6,507 bases of DNA from an uncultured Eubacteriales bacterium (GTDB lineage: Bacteria; Bacillota; Clostridia; Oscillospirales; Oscillospiraceae). This document shows positions 4,753 to 6,507 of this stretch, in pieces. The stretch is taken from assembly GCA_949744025.1 (NCBI GenBank), contig CATJWA010000271.1:1-6507 (forward strand), given 5' to 3'. Every line of letters begins with the position of its first letter. Positions within the stretch are counted from its first letter, which is position 1. Below the pieces are notes generated by a model, which saw only the letters and a list, made by a program, of their open reading frames with translations, did no database searches and was not told the origin of the DNA. Position numbers and translations under genes: made by a program.

Positions 4753-6507
4753 TTACTCCACGCCCCTGTAGTACAGGCCTCTTGTGAGGCCGTTGGGGCT
4801 GTATTTTATCTGGCCCGTATAGGCCTTTGTCACAAGCACGCACTCCCGCGCGCTCTCGCCGGTGAAGCACAGGCGCAGCGCCCACAGTCCCGCGCCGGAC
4901 AGCTCGTCCATTTTGTCGGCCAAAAACAGCTTGTGAGCATTGTATATCACATTTCTGCATCCAAATTCCTTCATGACCGGAAAAACCGAGCCCATTCTGT
5001 CGGACATGGAGGCCGGATTCTGACAGGCGCAGCCGCCGGCGGACTGCTTTATCACGCATTGGTCCGTGACCATAAGCGGCAAACGGCCATAGGCGATAAG
5101 CTCCGTGTCCAGACTCTTGGCAAGGTCGCGAATCTGCGAAAGGCGCAGCTCAAACGAGGCCGTGGCCGAGGCGAGCCCCGCCCTCTTTAGTGTTTCCAAA
5201 CTATAGGAATTGAAAACATTCAGGCCGAAATCCCCGCGTATTTCAAAGCCGCACTGCCGGGCCAGCGCGATATGGCCCAGATTGCCGACGAGCGCGTATT
5301 TTACACCACGCTCACGCACCTTGTCAAGCATCGAGCGCACGGCGTCCGTCTCCGTGTCGGTGATAACACGGGGCAGGACGGCGGCTATTCTGACGTTTTT
5401 CTCCGTGAACGGAGCCACGCAGTCAAAGCTCTCGCACAGCACCTGAACGGGGACGTACAGCGTGTCGGGCGCAAGCTCGGCCAGCTCGGGGGTGAGCTGT
5501 TCGGCGGAGAGGACCTGAATATTCACGACCGGACGGCGCTTTGAGGCGCTGTCCGACGGGCGGCGCGGGAAGCTGCCGTACCTTCGCTCGGGCACCTCGG
5601 CGCGCTTTTTCGTCAGCTGCTCGAGGGCACGGCGGCGCAGGTCGTTCAGCGCCGCGGCGGTGAGAAAAAGTCCGGGCTCGACGGCCGTTCTGACCTCGCG
5701 GCAGCGGTAGGGCGTGCCGCCGGTCTTATACATCTGGTCGGAGACGTTTTTATCGTTAAGCTGGGTTCTCTGCGCGGCCTCGGGCACGGGGCCGCGGGCT
5801 ACCGCGCGGTTTCCGTCCGCGTCCTGCGCCATCAGGCTGACCGGCTCGTCCGGGCGCACCACAACGTAAAAATCCACCGGCACGCGGCGCGCCTCGGGGC
5901 CGGAATAGCCGCGGCGGACCTCGGCATAGAGCCTGTTTATCTCCTTTTCCGGCTCGGTGTGCACGCCGTGCATGTTCTCCTTGACGCCGGTGAAGTAGCC
6001 GTCCGTGAAGCCCTGGCGGGAGAAAATCTGCTCGAGGCGCTCAAGCTCCCTGTCCGTGGGCGGAACGCCGTCGTGTATGGCCTTGGCATAAATCTCCGTG
6101 GCGACGGCGGTGTACTCCGGACGGCGCATGCGGCCCTCTATTTTCACACACGTCACGCCCGCGGCCTCCAGCTCTGCAAGATGCTCCACAAGGCAGGCGT
6201 CCTTCAGGCTCATGGGGTAGCCGTCCATGCGGCGGCCCATGCTGTACTCCATGCGGCAGGGCTGGGCGCACATGCCGCGGTTGCCGCTGCGCCGGCCGAT
6301 GACGGAGGACATGTAGCACTGGCCGCTGTGGCTAAAGCACAGCGCGCCGTGGACAAACACCTCAAGCTCCACCGGAGAGCGGGAGGCGATGAATTTTATC
6401 TGCTCATAGCTCAGCTCGCGGGCGAGCACGACGCGCTTGAGGCCGAGCTCCGCCGCGGCGTACACTCCGGCCAGATTGTGTACGCTCATCTGAGTGCTGG
6501 CGTGCAG
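4753..6507 (-). CDS. U32-family (peptidase U32/DUF3656) protein, probable RNA hydroxylase; N-terminus outside window
   Basis: U32 proteins were named as collagenases, but characterised members RlhA and TrhP hydroxylate 23S rRNA C2501 or tRNA U34 using prephenate-dependent chemistry; that role is inferred here. The visible 584 residues begin inside the conserved HASTQMSVHN motif (2-11), so the true start lies beyond 6507. The U32 signature follows at 49-67 (E-x-F-x2-G-A-L-C then GQCYMS), with four conserved cysteines at 57, 64, 80 and 84 that could bind an iron-sulfur cluster, and KIEGR (122-126). A middle region of about 200-320 fits DUF3656, and a C-terminal second half has GDFGLNVFNSYS (425-436), AYGRLPLMVTDQC (472-484) and DRMGSVFPV. 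The long form resembles RlhA more than TrhP, but I would not name it. It ends in TAA 15 nt before maf and is probably cotranscribed with it. No frameshift is seen. Confidence 0.88.
   Translation of the reverse strand: MHASTQMSVHNLAGVYAAAELGLKRVVLARELSYEQIKFIASRSPVELEVFVHGALCFSHSGQCYMSSVIGRRSGNRGMCAQPCRMEYSMGRRMDGYPMSLKDACLVEHLAELEAAGVTCVKIEGRMRRPEYTAVATEIYAKAIHDGVPPTDRELERLEQIFSRQGFTDGYFTGVKENMHGVHTEPEKEINRLYAEVRRGYSGPEARRVPVDFYVVVRPDEPVSLMAQDADGNRAVARGPVPEAAQRTQLNDKNVSDQMYKTGGTPYRCREVRTAVEPGLFLTAAALNDLRRRALEQLTKKRAEVPERRYGSFPRRPSDSASKRRPVVNIQVLSAEQLTPELAELAPDTLYVPVQVLCESFDCVAPFTEKNVRIAAVLPRVITDTETDAVRSMLDKVRERGVKYALVGNLGHIALARQCGFEIRGDFGLNVFNSYSLETLKRAGLASATASFELRLSQIRDLAKSLDTELIAYGRLPLMVTDQCVIKQSAGGCACQNPASMSDRMGSVFPVMKEFGCRNVIYNAHKLFLADKMDELSGAGLWALRLCFTGESARECVLVTKAYTGQIKYSPNGLTRGLYYRGVE

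Noticed and set aside
4438..5190. Plus-strand 250-codon frame across the maf/U32 junction
   Set aside because: It overlaps two convincing minus-strand genes in antisense, lacks a ribosome binding site I can see and shows no known motif.

Overview
The window looks like a stretch of chromosome from a GC-rich member of Bacillota, class Clostridia, most likely a gut Oscillospirales-type bacterium. This rests on the gene order, the AAAGGAG-type ribosome binding sites and the protein sequences; no closer placement is supported. Every gene I can support lies on the minus strand, so the biological reading order runs from high to low coordinates.

In that order the window holds: the 3' two-thirds or more of a U32-family 'peptidase' (4753-6507, open at the window edge); maf, a nucleotide pyrophosphatase (4168-4737); mreC (3323-4171, start uncertain); mreD (2798-3316); and mrdA, encoding penicillin-binding protein 2 (579-2702). 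Junctions from the U32 gene to mreD are tight (15 nt, a TTGA stop/start overlap, 6 nt), which suggests one operon. mrdA follows after 95 nt that carry an inverted repeat, a T5 run and a TATAAT box, so it may have some independent control. MreC and MreD are the membrane scaffold of the cell-elongation machine and PBP2 is its transpeptidase, so the core is a cell-wall elongation cluster with two housekeeping genes upstream.

After mrdA come about 500 nt without a believable gene. The half next to mrdA (273-577) is a nearly continuous chain of stem-loops, several perfect or nearly so, many with a GC-rich apex closed by a three-nucleotide loop. The other half is AT-rich and contains a good sigma-A-like promoter (153-181) pointing at the first 25 codons of mgsA, methylglyoxal synthase, which starts at a TTG codon (1-77) and leaves the window. 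This short partial gene is easily missed but its N-terminus is distinctive.

In related Bacillota mreB usually precedes mreC, and minC/minD (often rodA) sit between the mre/mrdA genes and mgsA. Here mreB is not between maf and mreC, and the min genes are not between mrdA and mgsA; that place is taken by the hairpin block. No new enzyme system is evident. The hairpin block is the most unusual thing in the window.
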